From Turritopsis dohrnii (Eukaryota; Cnidaria; Hydrozoa; Anthoathecata; Oceaniidae): a DNA stretch of 64,000 bases. Every line of letters starts with the position of its first letter. Position 1 is the stretch's first letter. The notes below the pieces were generated by a model. The model made no database searches, was not told the origin of the DNA, and saw only the letters and a program-made list of their open reading frames with translations. Shown here one piece after another: positions 36,401 through 49,600 of the stretch. The stretch is taken from NCBI GenBank assembly GCA_027922465.2, contig BQMF02000042.1, forward strand, positions 248,001 through 312,000, in the 5' to 3' direction. Both the position numbers and the translations under genes were made by a program.

Positions 36401-39400
36401 GTATTGAATGCGAAGTTCACCAACCTTTTTTGTTTGTTTGTTTGGTTGTTTGTTTGTATGTTGTTTGTTTATGGTATTTGTTACTGGTATTGAGGATGAA
36501 GATTACTTGGAAACATTTCCCGGCCTTTTAGAGGGGCGTACAGCAACATAAAAACAGACTCTGAGTACCAGACTCCAAGACAACAGAGTGTTCATCTTAA
36601 TATTTTCACCTGTCAATTCTTTCAACCTGAAATGTCTTAGAGGGCTTTGTTAAGGGTCGATGACATGGAGCTTATCAGCCTGTGCCAAAAATTTTTAGTG
36701 ATTATGTGGTATTCGCTCGAGCTGGCCTGAGAAATCCTACACGAAAAAGTGCTAAAAGCGCATGCGTAAAATGTTTCTTAGCCCAGGTTGATTAACATGG
36801 GAGATTTTGACAACTATTAACCGGACTGGAAACCCAAACTCACCTTGCTCAAGGGTACTGCATGTAATCGATCCCTAAAATCAGTTTTTACGTGGAATTC
36901 TATGAATATGAATTCTTTTAGTTTATTTCCCATGAATGATAACCCTATTATGGAAAACACAATAATTACTTTTCTCCTTGGCATCTTACAGCTGATATAC
37001 AGCTGATATGAAGTTGTCAATCAAACGTTATAGTGTCACGATAAAAATCATATTCTGTATTTCTGTCATCTTGAAATTGTTAAAACTGTAATCATTCCCG
37101 TTCATTTCTATAATTCCATATTTACTCTCTTAAAGGGTTGGCGCTGATTACATCACTATGGAACTGTGAAAGCTTCTAGGTTACTTTCCTTTAATGCGCC
37201 TGTCCTTTAACTTGTCATACTTATGGACGCCTCCCTTTCAAACGCACATATCTATGCAATTTTTGTCTACTAGCCTGTTCAAAGTTGCGAAAAATCTTGT
37301 GAAGTAACTCAGACTAATAAATGAATTTTCCATTAATGTTTGTTCAATGACAGGCTCTTGACAGGTTTTAAGCATCGGAGATCTTGTAACATGCGTCTTT
37401 CGCTACATGTTTATAGGTAATTTATGTCCATATGAGTAAACACGAATATCAAGCACTTTGAAGAACGATCTACACGGGTTTCTTACGAGAAAAACTCCAA
37501 TCATTGGCCCATGTTATCGATTGTAAACGGTTTCAATAGATTTGCATTTCCTAAGGAAGGTCTTATAACACTCAATAGACTTTTCCCGAATTTGTGTTTA
37601 AATGCCATCTTATGCCTCGCTGTTATGTTTTGCCTCACTTCTATGTATACTTTTTCACTAGGTATATATCTTTATGACTTAGTAATATCCACTTATCCAC
37701 TTTTCTATTTCACAGTAGAATGATTAAAAACTATCTTTAAAACGAAACCATGCATGTTGGCTTAGCCATAGCCTATACAATTGTTTGAGATCTTTCTAAA
37801 ATGGTTTCACAGCACATGGAAGTTTTATGATAACATTACGATCGACAATTGAGGGCAAATCAATCCACTCGCACACGACACAGAAAACGTTCATTAAAGA
37901 AAAGAAGACAGAGGACTTTGAATTACTTACTTGATGATGTCGTTGCTACGTGCTTGTTAGTTTCGCTATCAAACTGTATTCTGAAGTTGTCAGAAGACTT
38001 CGTTCTTTATATAAGTATACCTAATATGATTGAGTTGTCATCAAAGCTGAAATCTATAAACGAAGAAGTGACTTTTCTTTGTTATTTCCGTGATACAGAT
38101 AACAAATAAATAAATAAATACAAAAACGTGACAATATCAGTAGAGGAAATTAACAAGCTCCTTGTTGCTGACAAATCACACGATATTGTGTGGATGACAA
38201 GCAAAAATACCCTGTATAGAACGAGTGGCTCTTCAACTGAATTGGACAGGATGGCAAAACACCAATCCCCTATGGAGAACTTTCGACGGTAAGAAGCTAA
38301 ATATAGGTTCGTTCTGTTCGATGTTTCAAACATATGACTTGATAATGTTCGTCATATCATTGTTACAAAGGGTGGAACATATAAAGGAAAATACTTGCTA
38401 TAAGTTGTTTGATATTGTCATCCACGTCAAGAACTTGATTAGAGATCGCAAACAAAATGATGACAGCACCTTGACAGACGTGAGTAATCCAGATCTATTT
38501 TGTATCAAAATGATTTATTATAAGCAATAGGTGGACAATCAGTTGTCTTCTCTTTTATCGAAATTTTCAAAATTGTGATGGTGTGAATATGTTCATTTCA
38601 GATTACAGATAAGACGCTTTATCGAATGATAAAATGTTTTTTTAGGGGAAAAAGGCGATTTTCTTAAATAGTTTTCTACTCTGTTGAGAAATACACCACA
38701 ATGCAAAGCGATAAAGTGGAAGTTCACTGGATACAAGAAAAATGGATGATGCCATTATGCGTTTTACACTTTGTTCTAATCAATTTAATCAGACAAGATT
38801 TCGTAACATCGTCGCATCGTCTAGCATTATGGAAAGGCTAGTCAAAATGCCCTGGATGAGGGGTGTTGATAACTCCAGTACCAAAATACCCTTTTGACTC
38901 ACGACACTACTCACCACGTCACTTCTTTTGGAAAAACTTTTTTTAATTCATCAGATGCATCTTGATGTGATGATTCAGAATTTTGTTGTTTTTTGAAGAA
39001 GGGTTTTTCTTTTCGTGGGACAACATGACGTCACACTCCACTCCAGTGCGACACCAAGGAAACAACAAGTTATGAATGATGTATTCAAAGTAAATATGTG
39101 AAATATTTGTTTTTCTTAGAACGGAAATAAACAAAGTTTACTTGCGTTATGTAAACAATATTATTCTGCATGTCGAAATTTCTTTTTTGACGTATGGATA
39201 TTAAGTTCGTTTGAAGTATCAAGCAGTACGTCTGTTTTGATCGATGCACGAGTGAGTCACGCATTACCCTTCTTGTCGTTTTAGATAATTTGTCACAAAA
39301 TTATGAGTGACGCAGCTCTGTACACTCTTAGTGATACTTATCGAGCAAGATGAGGGAGGGATTTCTGAAACGTTTTTTAAATTATGGGAAGTATGAGTTT

Positions 39401-39486
39401 AGGAAAAAACAACCAACTTTTGTTTGATAGGATAGATAGTCGATTTTGAAAAGGTTTTATACTTTCAATTGTCGGCTTTGCGATTA
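33495..39486. other. Intergenic with weak exon-like ORFs
   Basis: No recognised gene. Two weak coding-like stretches on the plus strand are worth noting. One at 35211-35350 ends at a good donor (GTAAGT) and reads VYKDAICFYDSLQG, faintly like a Ulp1-type protease strand. The other is at about 38141-38480, listed separately. Several degenerate repeats share the phrase TTTTCACTAGGTA (37650, 44470). Otherwise AT-rich non-coding DNA. Confidence 0.4.
38141..38482 (+). other. Possible pair of exons of an unidentified gene
   Basis: After an acceptor-like CAATATCAG, 38141-38290 reads without stops (EEINKLLVADKSHDIVWMTS...) and ends at GTAAGA. A second segment (about 38370-38482) continues in phase (VEHIKENTCYKLFDIVIHVK) and ends at GTGAGT. 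An upstream open stretch at 37849-38109 could belong to it. I recognise no domain. The composition is more protein-like than the neighbouring ORFs, but no start or end was found. Confidence 0.3.
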
Positions 39487-40165
39487 CAGTCGAGTTCCGC
39501 TATCTCGAGCTGTCAATGAACCGGATAAAAAGTTCAACACAGCGCGAGTCGACTGTCCTTTTGGAGGGGTAAGAAGAGCTAACAGATGAATTTCACAGCA
39601 ATATTTCAAACTGATATTTTAGTCTTTGAGTTTTCTAAATTTTTAAAGTTCTAGAGACATTCGACTTTCGTTAACTCGAACGCCTATTATCTTTAATTTT
39701 CACTCGAAATCTCGAACTCGAACAAATTATTTAGTCCCTTAAAACTGTTTCTAAAAAATTGCCTGTTTTTTCGTCGCGTTTTTTTTTTTATGTTTAGAGA
39801 TTCCATTGTATTATACATATGTATGGGACGTTCCAGGGGATTCTTGATAACAAACCAGAAAACGTGAATAACGCTATAACGTTAAAAAGAAATAACAATA
39901 AAAATGAACGTTATTAGCAAGAGAATAACGTTAAAAACTATGAATACTATGTACACATAAGGTTTTCTGGTTTGTTATCAAGAATCCCCTGGAACGTCCC
40001 ATACATATGTATAATACAATGGAATCTCTATCTCGAACTCGCAAGGGACCGAAAAATTTGTTCGAGATAGAGAATGTTCGAAATAAAGAAAGTTAGCTCT
40101 TCAAGTTAGCTGTTCAAGGGACCGAGATTTTTTGTTCGCGATAGAGAGACAGAGAGATTCCACTG
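39487..40165. mobile_element. Mariner-like MITE carrying a nested palindrome
   Basis: The left end CAGTCGAGTTCCGCTATCTC and the complement of the right end (CAGTGGAATCTCTCTGTCTC) are imperfect inverted repeats flanked by TA (39485-39486 and 40166-40167). The interior has repeated phrases such as GGGACCGA and TTCGAGATAG. It has no transposase ORF. The inner block 39795-40030 is a near-perfect hairpin listed separately. Confidence 0.75.
39795..40030. repeat. 69-bp perfect inverted repeat with 98-bp loop
   Basis: The arm 39795-39863 (starts TAGAGATTCCATTGTATTAT) is the reverse complement of 39962-40030, with no mismatch seen. The loop contains ATAACGTTA repeats. The arm phrase CCAGGGGATTCTTGATAAC recurs as a solo piece near 54951. 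It is a hairpin-forming MITE nested in a larger one; perfect arms suggest recent insertion. Confidence 0.85.
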
Positions 40166-41832
40166 TATATTTCAAGCAACCTCTCAATAGTTTACTTTTA
40201 AAACACGGAAAAGTCTTTGAAACAATAAAATAGAACAAACATGCGTTGTGTGTGGTTTCCGATCCTCATGAAATAATGTTTTTTAAAATTTTTCATGCTT
40301 TTCTTACACAAGCATATGCTTGAAAAAGTAAACAAAGTTTGAAGAATACTTGATAATTTATAGATGTTTTTTGTTCCGATTGAAAAGAACAGCAAGAATT
40401 TGCGGTTGGACATTCAACTGGATGCTTTGATCTTCTATTTTCTTAACTTTATTCTCTTATATAACGTTACAGCGATGACGTCATAACAACGAAGAAACAA
40501 AAAAAGTACCTGACGGCTCGCTATCACCAGGAGTTTGTGATGAAAACCCTTTTCTTTTTACCTGGGTTTTTTTGATTTATGGTTTTATGTTTCTCATCAT
40601 TTAATAAACAACGTATTCATGTCAATGTGAAGAAAAACTACTGTTGCACTGCCAACATTACAACACGATTTTTCGATGCCATTTTTCATGTTAGTTTTGA
40701 AGCTTACCAAATCAACGAATTGTTGAAAGATGCGAGTTTTTAATTGCGTGTAGATAGATAGATAACTTCAGATACATAAAACAATACACCTATAGTGAAG
40801 CACATTAGCGGTTATAACTTAATTTATTTGAAGTAGCTACATTGGCTTCTTCTATCCAGGTTGCCAAGCTTGTTTGTTACTCACGTACTCACAGATGCGG
40901 ATCAGAGGGTGTTCGTGCAAATGAAAGGGTAGTTATGCGAATGAGCGGGGCGTCATCTGCATTTCAGGCGTCATTCCATAATGAAATCTAATTTCAAAAT
41001 CTTTGCCGAATTTATTTCTTCAAATAAAACCGCACACATCTTTAATACCAACATACATAACAATTTTGACTTTCTGCGATTGAAAAAAAAGTATTCAAAC
41101 GAATGACCTTACCCTATGTTCAGTTCATGAAAATATATTTTTCTTTCGATCGAACTGCGCAAAAAAAGAATTACCTCGAATTGTTTTTTCGTTTTTCACA
41201 GATATAATTGTCAACCTGATCTGTTGTTATGGAGTCTTGTTACAAAAACGTCTCATTAGAGCTGCCATTAGCACATCATTTCTGAAGCGTTTAACGGCTT
41301 CGATATCTCCCTCGTGACAGGTTTCAAAAATGATAAATTCTTTTCCGTTGTTCTATATTAGTGAATTATTCTTCTGACTCTAACACGGGTACTGAGATCA
41401 TTATAAAAAAAAGAATAGTTTTTGCTGAAAGCGCCGGAAATTTATCTACACAAAGCGACTAGACAACTTATGCAATATATTGCACCGTAATATAACGGAC
41501 GCGGTGAGATTGCGACTCGTCAAAATATTAAAAAATTTCGATTGCTCGAAGACAAATTTCTGATCGAAAGCGAATCATATTTCACAAAAACACAAGACTC
41601 ATAGCCGCTGTTTTCCGTGAAATTCATTTCTTATGCAAACATCCCGTCATCAACAGACTTTTTTCCCGTGCCAAAATAATCTTCTTGTCTTTCTTATTCA
41701 AACCCAATTGAATGTTTCAATACTTTGTTTAAACTTCGATATATCTTGCCGAACTATCCCTTCCTACTTTGTTTTGATGTGATCATCCCATAGCGATTTC
41801 CAACGCAACGCATCAAAACGAAGCTGGATAAT
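40166..41832. other. Intergenic, nothing recognised
   Basis: AT-rich DNA with stops in all frames beyond about 70 codons. No domain, RNA gene or repeat end was seen. Confidence 0.45.
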
Positions 41833-42975
41833 TAAAGTGTATCCAGATATAATTGGCAGTGGAAACAAGAATGCCTGTAACTTTTGATAGTCAAATGCAA
41901 TTGTGAAATTTTTTTTTGCTTCTTTTAGAGAATTAAAAGCGCTATATTTGAATGTATTTTTGGTTGAAAAATTCGCGACTTTTAGCGGTTGAATTTGCGA
42001 TGGCAAAATTTGAGCTTTTTTTCTACTAATGCTATAACGTTCATTTTTACACCAGTGGTAGGTCAGCCTTAGGTAAAGAAGGTTGTCAAATTTCAAGGCA
42101 AACAGAAAAGTCCTTGGGAAGATATGGGACCCGAAATACCCCTTGGTAGCGCTTTTTTGTGAAACATCAAATCTCCAAATTTTTAATAAAAACGGGGGTT
42201 TATGTTATCTTTTTTGAACAGTGCAATTAAAAGTGGGAAAGTGTTAAGTGTTGATGCATTGGTATTATTGATCATTTCGAAACAAAGCGAAACACAATTT
42301 GATTGTTTTTATTGAAACGATAAGCAAGGAACAAAGGCATATAGATCATAAAATAGTTTTTGTAAAACACCAGAATAACCTTTAACAACAAGCAGCTATG
42401 AAACAATATGATACAAGAATGAGAGAATTTAAAATATACAATTGTTTTAAGAAAGGGTATATTTTAAATAATATTCAATAAATAATTAATTTTTAAGTAA
42501 TTAGAGAACTTTACTAATTCCCAAAACACTAAGTAAGCACAGTTTGGCTATGAGGTCATTAAAGAGATCGTAAAATGTGTTATGCTCGAAAAAGTGTTTT
42601 ATCATCACTACCCCCGTTTTTATTAAAAATTTGGAGATTTGATGTTTCACAAAAAAGCGCTACCAAGGGGTATTTCGGGTCCCATATCTTCCCAAGGACT
42701 TTTCTGTTTGCCTTGAAATTTGACAACCTTCTTTACCTAAGGCTGACCTACCACTGGTGTAAAAATGAACGTTATAGCAAAAGTAGAAAAAAAGCTCAAA
42801 TTTTGCCATCGCAAATTCAACCGCTAAAAGTCGCGAATTTTTCAACCAAAAATACATTCAAATATAGCGCTTTTGATTCTCTAAAAGAAGCAAAAAAAAT
42901 TTCACAATTGCATTTGACTATCAAAAGTTACAGGCATTCTTGTTTCCACTGCCAATTATATCTGGATACACTTTA
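41833..42975. mobile_element. Foldback element with ~367-bp inverted arms
   Basis: The left arm 41833-42199 and right arm 42610-42975 are inverted copies, nearly identical by eye, separated by about 410 bases. The arms begin TAAAGTGTATCC and end ACGGGGGT. The same open frame (110-133 codons) appears in both arms on opposite strands, simply because they are copies; it has no recognisable domain. A transcript would form a long double-stranded RNA. It is non-autonomous. Confidence 0.85.
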
Positions 42976-43110
42976 GAACAGAATTCTAAAAAGTAGCGTC
43001 TCGAAAAAGGCCCTGGGGACGAGGTTGAATTTCGTTTTGTTACTTTTACAAAAGTGACACATTTTGATCAGTCCTTATTCAATTTCAGAGTTATGTTTTT
43101 GCCTTATTCT

Positions 43111-43164
43111 CAACCTCGTACTCAGGGTTTCAAAAAGGCAAGAAACCCTGGCAGTACGAGGTTG
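43111..43164. mobile_element. Very short palindromic element (54 bp)
   Basis: It begins CAACCTCGTACTCAGGGTTT and ends AAACCCTGGCAGTACGAGGTTG. It is the same family as 33412-33494 with a shorter loop. A related half-copy (CCCTGGGGACGAGGTTGAA) lies at about 43010-43030. Confidence 0.65.
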
Positions 43165-43789
43165 GTCTCACAATATGGATCTCGTGTTATCTCTTGTTTC
43201 ATGAAAATGCTTCGATTCGGATTATAAGACAACTTTCATTACAAAACGATTTTTTTCCAAAGTTTAGGGTGTGTTGCCCGATTAATCGTTTTTGATTAAT
43301 TTTAAATAATCCGCTCCGCAATAGAAATAAGTTGTCACTATCAACTACTACAGATATGAATTTAATAAAACAGAGAAAAGGCATGTGAGAAAATTCGGTC
43401 TGGGTAGGCGGGCCGGGTGTCTTAACAGGGTGGATAAAGCTGGATTAGCGGGGATTAAAAAATTTTGAATTGTGATCACTTTCTTGCATGGTGAAGTGTT
43501 CTGCTTTTTGTCCCATCTGGTCGCTCAACCAGGTCAGGACTGTTAACTTGATTTCGTTAGATAACAACAATAGCAAATTAAACTTATCAACTAATCTGTT
43601 ACCCGGTATCAACGTGACATATGTGGTGACATGTTGAAGATGACTCAGGTCACCTAACCGGGGTTAGCACACCCCTTGATGTGATCACCCCCTCTCCCCC
43701 TAAACGATGGAAATATGACAAAGAGCTATTTTCGAGAATACTTTTAACAGAATGGAAATCAATAGGGACAAATAAGTTGAAATGCAATA

Positions 43790-44264
43790 CCTTATCGGTA
43801 AAAAGAAGTCGGCAAAAATGTTAGTCGGCAAAAAAATTAGTCACTTGGACAAAATTTAGTCACTTTTTGCCGACCAATTTCCAAGACAAAAAAATGTCGA
43901 AGAAAGTTTGGATAATTTGAAAGTTCTTTTTAAGAAATAAAATACAATACCAAAAGGAAAGGTTAGGTAAATTAGGTTAATTAGTCAATTTCAATAACAA
44001 TTTTTTTCTTCATTGTGTATTTTCGTTATTTTGTTCTTCTTGACCCTTCTTTTGTTCTTGTTCAGTTTGTGTTTGTCCTGGCTGCACTTGTTATTCTTCA
44101 TACAATTTCATTTTAATTACATTTTCATACTACCGCAAAAAGCACCTGATAAGAATTGGCAATACAGAGAAGAAAAATCGGCAAAAAAGTTTGGTCGGTA
44201 AAAAATATTAGTCACCTAGCCAAAATTTAGTCACTTTTTGCCGACTTTTTTTTTACCGATAAGG
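43790..44264. mobile_element. 475-bp inverted-repeat DNA transposon, TA target duplication
   Basis: The ends CCTTATCGGTAAAAAGAAGT and the complement of the right end (CCTTATCGGTAAAAAAAAAG) are inverted repeats flanked by TA. Each terminus contains a subterminal hairpin made of GTCGGCAAAAA and its complement around GTGACTAAATTTT boxes. This is the same plan as the 1.7 kb element at 12536-14230, with different stem sequences. There is no coding capacity. Confidence 0.8.
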
Positions 44265-44934
44265 TACATAAAGTTCGGGAAGGTTTATTTATGTTGATCT
44301 TGCAACTCAATACGTGACGTCAATCTGAGCAAACACCTATGAGGAATATACATAGCACCTTGAGGAATATACGTAAATTTAGTTTTCAGACGTTAATAAA
44401 CTTGTTTAAACAATGTGCTAATGCCTCGTTATCAAGTTTTCCCTCGCTTCTCTATGTATTTTGTTTCACTAGGTACATATCTTTATTATAGTCTCTTCAT
44501 CACATTCATGGCCAAATCGTTAGTTTCAGTCTGATAAGCTTTCTCATTAGCACATAAATAAAAAAAAATATAAAACATAAAAAATACGACCATAGTATGT
44601 TTTAAAACGGGGGTTCATAAATTTGATGTATTTATTCTACTTTCATAAAAACGATCATTGTGGAAGGACGGCGTAAAGCACCATGCACACTGTAATTTAA
44701 AATGTATTACTCACATGAAAGCCTATTGTTCTTATATTTTCATCAAAACAACTTATACGCACGATGTTTTAGTATTCACAAATTATCTACGACATGTGCA
44801 TCTTACCTCCTGAAAACTCTAAACGTTCAAACATAAGAGTTAGCTTTCTTTATGATGGCGATCATTAAAATTTGAAAGGTCACCGAAGCATTCAGCCGTG
44901 TTTGTGCATGAATGTAGTGAACAAACTACACTTA

Positions 44935-45353
44935 GGACAGCTTTATACAGCCGCATAATCGCCGTGTCGAATTATATTACTTTTATTCGGGTAAAATTCG
45001 ACAAAAATGCGACAGTCACTTTATACAGGTTTTGTTGCCGCAAATCAAATTCGACATGACTTTAGACAGCCGCATAAATGTCGAATAAATTTATCATGGT
45101 GTGTTTCTTACACGCTGTCACTATTTTCGTGCACTTTTTTCACGAAGTTCAATCAAGCTGTAATTAAATTCGACGATTATGCGGCCGTATAAAGTGAAGC
45201 CGAAATTATGTCGAAGATTGCCGTTTTATTCTGCTGAACTTAATTCATTATGTCGCACTTAATTAATTTTTCACTTTATACAGTCGAATTTTCGTCACAT
45301 ATAATAAAGAGTTTAATTCGACGCAGCGATTATGCGGCCGTATAAAGCTGTCC
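44935..45353. mobile_element. MITE with ~40-bp inverted termini
   Basis: The left end GGACAGCTTTATACAGCCGC and the complement of the right end (GGACAGCTTTATACGGCCGC) continue to match through CATAATCGC and GTCGAATT. Internal copies of the GCGGCCGTATAAAG motif occur at about 45180-45200. The 419-bp element has no long ORF. No clear target duplication was seen. Confidence 0.75.
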
Positions 45354-46667
45354 ATAGATCGGGGTATCTTAACAGAGAGATGAGTCCATATTTTCAACCC
45401 TCCAGTGTGAGAGGGTGCTAATTATAGGATTAACATAAAGTACAAGTGTCAGATGGCGCAAAACGCATAGCGTATTTCCCTGGTTACTGAAATGCTTCCA
45501 AAAGTTGAGTTTATCTACAGTCAGTGAGTACGACAATGCTTCGTCACATACAACCTTAAGCGCAGGCTAAAAAACATTTTAGTAAGAGTCCAAGCAAGTA
45601 TAATACGGTGTTAATGTGTTTGATCATTTTTTTTCGCGCGACAGTAGTCGATTATTTAACGATGTAAATAATGTATTCTCTCCTTACATCACAAAAGGAA
45701 ACGAATTTCCTAATAAATATTACACATCTACAACTCGAAAGTTCCATCCAGATATTAGCAAGAGGTTCATCGCTGGCCACACCATCCCATCACAGAGACA
45801 GAAACGTAAAACCAGATTTCGAAGATTGTCGTGTGTGACCAGGTGCTAGAAGTGAAGTAAATAAGAAGCGTGTATCACATCTAATAACCTTACGAACAGA
45901 AAATCTTTCAGAACATTTACTCGATTTTTAAAACCTGAGAAGAATTGACAGGTCTTATGATTGACAGGTCTTATGATTGACAGCTAGCTGGTAGACTATG
46001 ATATACCGAAAAAAACACAATATCCACGAGAGGTACTTTTTAGAGCATCACTCAAGTGTGTTATATTTTTCAATTTTTTTTCAAACGGGACGTTTTCAAC
46101 GTTATCTGCGCTATACATTGTGGTATAAAGTATTTTAGAAATGTATAGTGTAAAATGTAATGTGAATGAAATGTATAGTGTATATTCTGGTTATCTGAAA
46201 ACAACTATGGGATGGTTTCCGTCAAATTGTCACATGGAAAACCAGTTAATGTGGTAAAATTAGTATTAGTTCGACCATATTAGTTCGTTTGGCAAAAAAT
46301 TCCGACCAATGAAATAAAATTAGAGGTAGGTCCAAAGACTTCCGAATTTCTGCATAAACACAACTATGCTAATAAGTTTTCAAGTTGAGCCTCGTCTTGA
46401 TACATATTTTCTTGTTTCTACAGATAATTGTTTTTCTGCTGACTAACCAATGTATATCAATGTATACTCTCGGATGACCTTTGAGTATTGAAAACGAGAT
46501 AAAACTTGCAAAACCGGCCAAAATGAGAGGTGTTTAATCACATCGAAATACTCCCATCCCCCTACATGAATGACGTCATCACGAACATCGCCTCTTTTCC
46601 AACCTTAATAATTCAAATTCAAAACGAGGCAAAGGCTGGAATAATGTTATTTATGACAAGCACTTAC
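45354..46667. other. 3' flank of the BRD8 gene
   Basis: The BRD8 3' end must lie here or just above. A candidate terminal segment downstream of TTGGTTAG (about 46370-46455, minus strand) stays open for some 24 codons and ends in TAG, but I could not confirm it. A plus-strand 77-codon ORF at 45616-45849 has a basic C-terminus and no recognised domain. Confidence 0.4.
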
Positions 46668-49600
46668 TATCAGCTTTGATGCGTAAAATTTTCGAATCTC
46701 GATCGGTTGTTTGTACCATTAGCTGCGTCGAAATGAAAGACTAAAAAGATTGGGAGCTAGATGGCCAAAGAAGTCTTTACCTGTATATGCACCTACCGGT
46801 TTGAAACCAGCTAATCTTTACGGTCAAAACCTTGTTAAATTTGTTTGGGAGGGTGAGGTTTTGGCCAAGTGATGTCTCGTTCTTCCAAACGCTTTTAACA
46901 GAGGTTTGAAACCGGCAGATGCATACACTCTTACACAGCATTTTATGCTCTTCTCCACAGATGTCACAAGTATCACATAGCAGGTTTTTTTTGTTTATTT
47001 ATCAGTCCTCCACGATGGAGAGTATAATACCTTTATTTGTTCCATCACATCATCTCGCATTTCTTGGGCCATCCGATATCTAAAGATTACAAGAAGTTTA
47101 CTTCTTATTTGCAACCACGTCGGTTCCTCAACGGCAAATTTCTACTGGTTGAACTTTTTTACGCCAATCAAAGTTTTCATTCAATCAGATGGACTTCAAA
47201 ATACTACAGTGAAAACAATTCTCTTTATTTCGCTGTTGGAAATAAATAAGAAGGGATAACCATTTAGCTTAAAAAATAGACTACAAAACCACCTTAAACC
47301 ATGACAGAAGGGCCGTCAAATTTCTACTCTTAAGGCACTTATAAAAAAAAATATAGCGACAATGATGATCGTCGGTACTACAGCGACAATAATAACGATC
47401 GTCAGTACTACAACGACAATGACGATGTCGGAACTATCGACAGCACTTACACGTCGTGTTCTTTTCGATTATACATAAGAGCATTCTGGAACATCAGCAT
47501 AATATCACGTTGAAATTCTGTGGTCGTATGAATTACCTAAGGTGAACCGAATCTCGCAAAAGTTATCAGAAAATACGGGGGAGAGGAGATTTCCAAAACA
47601 TTTGTAAGAGGTTAACAGAACAGATCAATTCCATGTAAGGAGACATGTTGATGAACATCAAAGAAAGCCGTCCATACCCCCGTTTCGATATTCTTCTTAA
47701 TAAGAGACAAATCCATAGGCCTAATTAAATAAATAAAATATAGAAATCGTAGAACATTCAATGCAGCAATCCCCAAGCGTTTCATTTCAAGTTTTGACTG
47801 ATGAAGAACAAATGGGTGGTGGCAGGGATGCTGTAAGGGGAGAAATAACAGAGATACCGATATATAATGGAAGAATAACCAGGTGCTTCTTCGTCTGTGA
47901 CAGGATGTAGAAATACGTTCGCATACCTGCAGTGAAGTAAAGAATACAATAACAGAAAACAGAAAGTTGTGACAACAAAACATGTAACCAGAGAATGTAA
48001 TTTCCGCTCACTTATGACTTGCCGCTGCTTTCCATACAAGCATTATACTCTTTCGCCAAGCTCTCTGTTGCTGAGCTGTTTCGGGGTCGCAATTACTGAA
48101 AGTTGAATGAAACAATGCCTATCAATGAACCTCCGTGATGAAGTGCTACGAAATAATAGGAATAACATATACCTTCCAGTACTTAAAGCTGGACTTGCAG
48201 GTGATGGGATGGATGGAGTCAACGGTGTTTTGATTTTCTTTTCGCTGAAGTCATCAGACGAATCCATCACATCCGCATCTTTGCTTTCGTTCACATTTTC
48301 GCTTTCCGTGTCTGCATCATCTTCACTCTGAACAAAACCAGAATGTTTTATTGTATCACCTCTAACACACGTTCCCTCTGATCAACTCTAACGGTCAAAA
48401 TCACACTTGCGCGCGCGTGCGTGTGTGTGTATACTTACAGGAACGTCGAATTTCATTGAACCTGAAGGTGTTTTCTTACGGGAAACTGATCGATTACCTC
48501 GACCTGAAAAACCAGAGATCTATATTGAATTTCCGTCCTCAGGTTAAAATAGCACATAGAAGGGCCTTTAAATACTATAAAAACTTTAAAAAATGTAAGG
48601 CATTGTCGAGACTGGATATCAACAATGCAATTGATGCTCCTTGCCTTTGCCTTTTCTTTTGACTTTAGGAGAATGCACTAGAGACAGATCAAGCGGTTCA
48701 ACAGGACTTGTATTCACTTCATTATCACCAGACGAAACTACTGCTTCCGTCAGTCTTTTCTTAGCAGGTGGCTCGGATGTTTCAGGCACGGATGATGTAG
48801 ACTCATCACGATCGTTCGACGATGAGGAAACCTATGGATATTAGAACAGGAAATACCGACTCGTTATGTAGAACAAGCCATTCAGAAGACCAACAAACCG
48901 GGGGTCACGAAACCTTCCGCTAACAACGACAGTTACCTTAGCAACGTTTTCGTCAACATCAATGGATAATGGTTCTGAAACTGACAAAATTATTAAAGCA
49001 CAAAATCAAAAATACTTTAGACAATTTTTTAATTTAAAATTGAAATCCTAAACTAGCACTGGTGTTTCGCTTGAAAGTTCGAGGACTGCTGTTGTATTGC
49101 TGTTGTACTTAGGTAAGGAATTCTGTCAAGTAAATGTATTACCAGAGGTGTCCTTCTCATCCAGAGCTGATTCTTTCGGCGTCAACTTTGTGGATTCGTC
49201 TAGTTTCTCGTCGGCTTCTGCCTTGTCAGCAGGTTCTGGTTCCTCTTGCTTCACAGGCTTTACCACTACCGCCTCTTCCTCCTTTTTAGACTGGCTTATG
49301 TTGCTTTCAGATGTTATTGGCGCTTTCACAACTTCCTGCACAGGCGTGTTCACTGATTTTGGCGGTGTGGTGGATGCGGGCGGGTTTTTCGTTACTTGCT
49401 TAGGTTCTGTAGACGTTTCACTTTTCATAGAATCTATTGGCTTGAAACATTAAACAAAAAAACTGTATTCGACTGCACAGTAAATGCACACCCAAGGAAG
49501 CCTAAGATAGTCAAAGCAATACCTGATTGAGAGAAGTCGAATCTAGTTGAGTGGGAGGATGGACCGATTTCAATAGTTTGGACAGCATTGGGGCTGTCCC

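Noticed and set aside
41764..42976. Paired ORFs of 110 and 133 codons as a gene family
   Set aside because: They are the two copies of one sequence in the inverted arms of a foldback element, with no recognised domain.
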